Assembly (NCBI GenBank): GCA_017849585.1
Contig: JAFIGT010000015.1
Coordinates: 124,001 to 188,000 of the forward strand
Direction: 5' to 3'
DNA length: 64,000 nucleotides
DNA from: Verrucomicrobium sp.
Lineage (GTDB): Bacteria; Verrucomicrobiota; Verrucomicrobiia; Methylacidiphilales; UBA1321
A model generated the notes under the pieces. That model was given only the letters and a program-made list of their open reading frames with translations. It was not told the origin of the DNA and did not search any database. Shown here piece by piece: positions 63,133-64,000 of this stretch (positions are counted from its first letter, which is position 1; each line of letters opens with the position of its first letter). The translations under genes were made by a program, and so were the position numbers.

Positions 63133-64000
63133 ATGGCCAATCGAATGCGCAGGCTGGCGGTCGTCTTGATTCTGACCGGATTTCTGTCGGCTCAAGCCGG
63201 GGAGAATGAATGGTTTGTCCCGCTCGGCAAACCCCCGGAAGCGCCGCCCAAACGCATTTCCGGCGGCGAAGCGTTTCCCCCGCTGCCGCTGCCGGCCACG
63301 CCCCTGCGCCGCACCGAGCGCAACCGCACGCCCACGCCTCCGCCGCTTTTTGGGAAAGTCGTCTGGGGCGAGCAGGGGTCATTCACCTATGGGCAGGGAG
63401 TGACGACCAAAATCGCCGACTGGAATTTGTGTCCCGCTGATTTGCAACAGCTCTTCTCCAAGGTGCAGACGAAGCTCGGTTTGCAGTACGGCTTTGAAGA
63501 AGTCACGCTCTCGTCCTTCAGCGGAGACCCGGACAAGATGGCGGTTCTCTTTTTCAGTGGCACGCGCTCGCTGAAGCTCGACGAGAAAAGCCTCGCGCTC
63601 CTGCGTTCCTATGTGCTCAAGGGCGGCATGATCGTCTTTGATTCCGTAGCGGGTTCCCCCTACTTCTACGACTCGGCGCGGGCGCTCATGCAGCAGGCGT
63701 TTCCCGAGGTGAAATTCCGGGTCATTCCTTCCGATCATCCGATCTATCACATGGTCAGTGATGTGAAAACGGTGAAGTATTCGCCCGTGGTGAAATCGGA
63801 CAAGCCGTACTTCGAGGGACTTTACGTCGGGTCTCGCATCGGTGTGCTGATCTCCAAGTATGGACTCGGTTGCGGCTGGGATAATCACGATGTGCCGTTA
63901 CTGCCGCAGGCGGCCTTCTACGATGTGCCGTCCTCCGAAGCGTTGGGACTCAATCTGGTGGCCTACGCCATCGGCTACCACCGCGTCGGGCTGGAGGAAG
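63133..64000 (+). CDS. DUF4159 protein (3' end outside window)
   Basis: I read this frame directly; it stays open to the right edge (289 residues visible). ATG 63133 or 63145 starts a signal peptide (MRRLAVVLILTGFLSAQA); an in-frame ATG 63076 overlaps the previous stop. A Pro-rich linker leads to the DUF4159 domain: WNLCPADLQQLFSKVQTKLG, SLKLDEKSLALLRSYVLKGG, VFDSVAGSPYFYDSA and FRVIPSDHPIYHMV. The family occurs in Verrucomicrobia and Planctomycetes operons with MoxR/DUF58-like genes; its role is unknown. It follows the PA14/TPR protein by 53 bp. Confidence 0.88.
   Translation, partial: MANRMRRLAVVLILTGFLSAQAGENEWFVPLGKPPEAPPKRISGGEAFPPLPLPATPLRRTERNRTPTPPPLFGKVVWGEQGSFTYGQGVTTKIADWNLCPADLQQLFSKVQTKLGLQYGFEEVTLSSFSGDPDKMAVLFFSGTRSLKLDEKSLALLRSYVLKGGMIVFDSVAGSPYFYDSARALMQQAFPEVKFRVIPSDHPIYHMVSDVKTVKYSPVVKSDKPYFEGLYVGSRIGVLISKYGLGCGWDNHDVPLLPQAAFYDVPSSEALGLNLVAYAIGYHRVGLEE

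Overview
This window is a chromosomal segment of a heterotrophic Verrucomicrobiota-like bacterium, probably Opitutae-like. The evidence is three secreted proteins ending in PEP-CTERM tails, a secreted protein of the TIGR02597 type, prepilin-like proteins with an H-X9-DG C-terminus, many secreted parallel beta-helix proteins, LacI/IclR-controlled glycan genes and a DUF4159 protein. Most of the window is visibly GC-rich. The stretch at about 41-51.3 kb is clearly AT-richer.

Layout. 1-4.5 kb (minus strand): a GH2 beta-mannosidase-like enzyme (cut by the left edge), an FAD-dependent oxidoreductase and an ADP-ribosylglycohydrolase-fold protein. 4.7-13.5 kb: housekeeping and physiology genes, namely an RluA pseudouridine synthase, a CobB-like sirtuin, alanine dehydrogenase, a membrane-anchored protein, an esterase, a DUF255 thioredoxin-like protein and a LytS/LytTR two-component pair. 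13.7-18.5 kb: a Cys-type sulfatase, its radical-SAM maturase and two secreted proteins.

18.6-40.3 kb is the most striking part. Two paralogous glycan cassettes lie as mirror images, converging tail to tail. The plus cassette is LacI, PEP-CTERM, beta-helix A (GH110-like), beta-helix B, prepilin-like, Gfo/Idh/MocA and sodium symporter. The minus cassette is FAD oxidoreductase, beta-helix A', beta-helix B', prepilin-like', Gfo/Idh/MocA', autotransporter-repeat PEP-CTERM and symporter', with a divergent IclR regulator and a second sulfatase outside it. Both cassettes keep the same 4-bp ATGA overlaps. A simple reading is that sulfatases and beta-helix enzymes trim a sulfated galactose-containing glycan, the symporters import the sugar and the dehydrogenases process it. 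The substrate is inference.

40.3-51.4 kb is a mobile region. Two decayed integrase tails lead to a 10.4-kb integrative element in the 3' end of tRNA-Gln(CTG), bounded by 31-bp direct repeats and paired integrase arm-type sites. It carries an integrase, an excisionase-like protein, a replication-initiator-like protein and a small plus large terminase pair, but no capsid, portal or tail genes, so it looks like a phage satellite. Its cargo includes two secreted proteins of verrucomicrobial character and a candidate defence module (ParB-like protein, adenine methylase, HNH-like zinc protein).

51.4-64 kb: the intact tRNA-Gln, a decayed TonB-dependent receptor next to an FTR1-like periplasmic protein, an MFS transporter, a small lipoprotein, a beta-propeller-like protein, a LacI regulator and a GH36 alpha-galactosidase that share an operator motif, a secreted Cys/His protein, and a PA14/PKD/TPR protein followed by a DUF4159 protein cut by the right edge.
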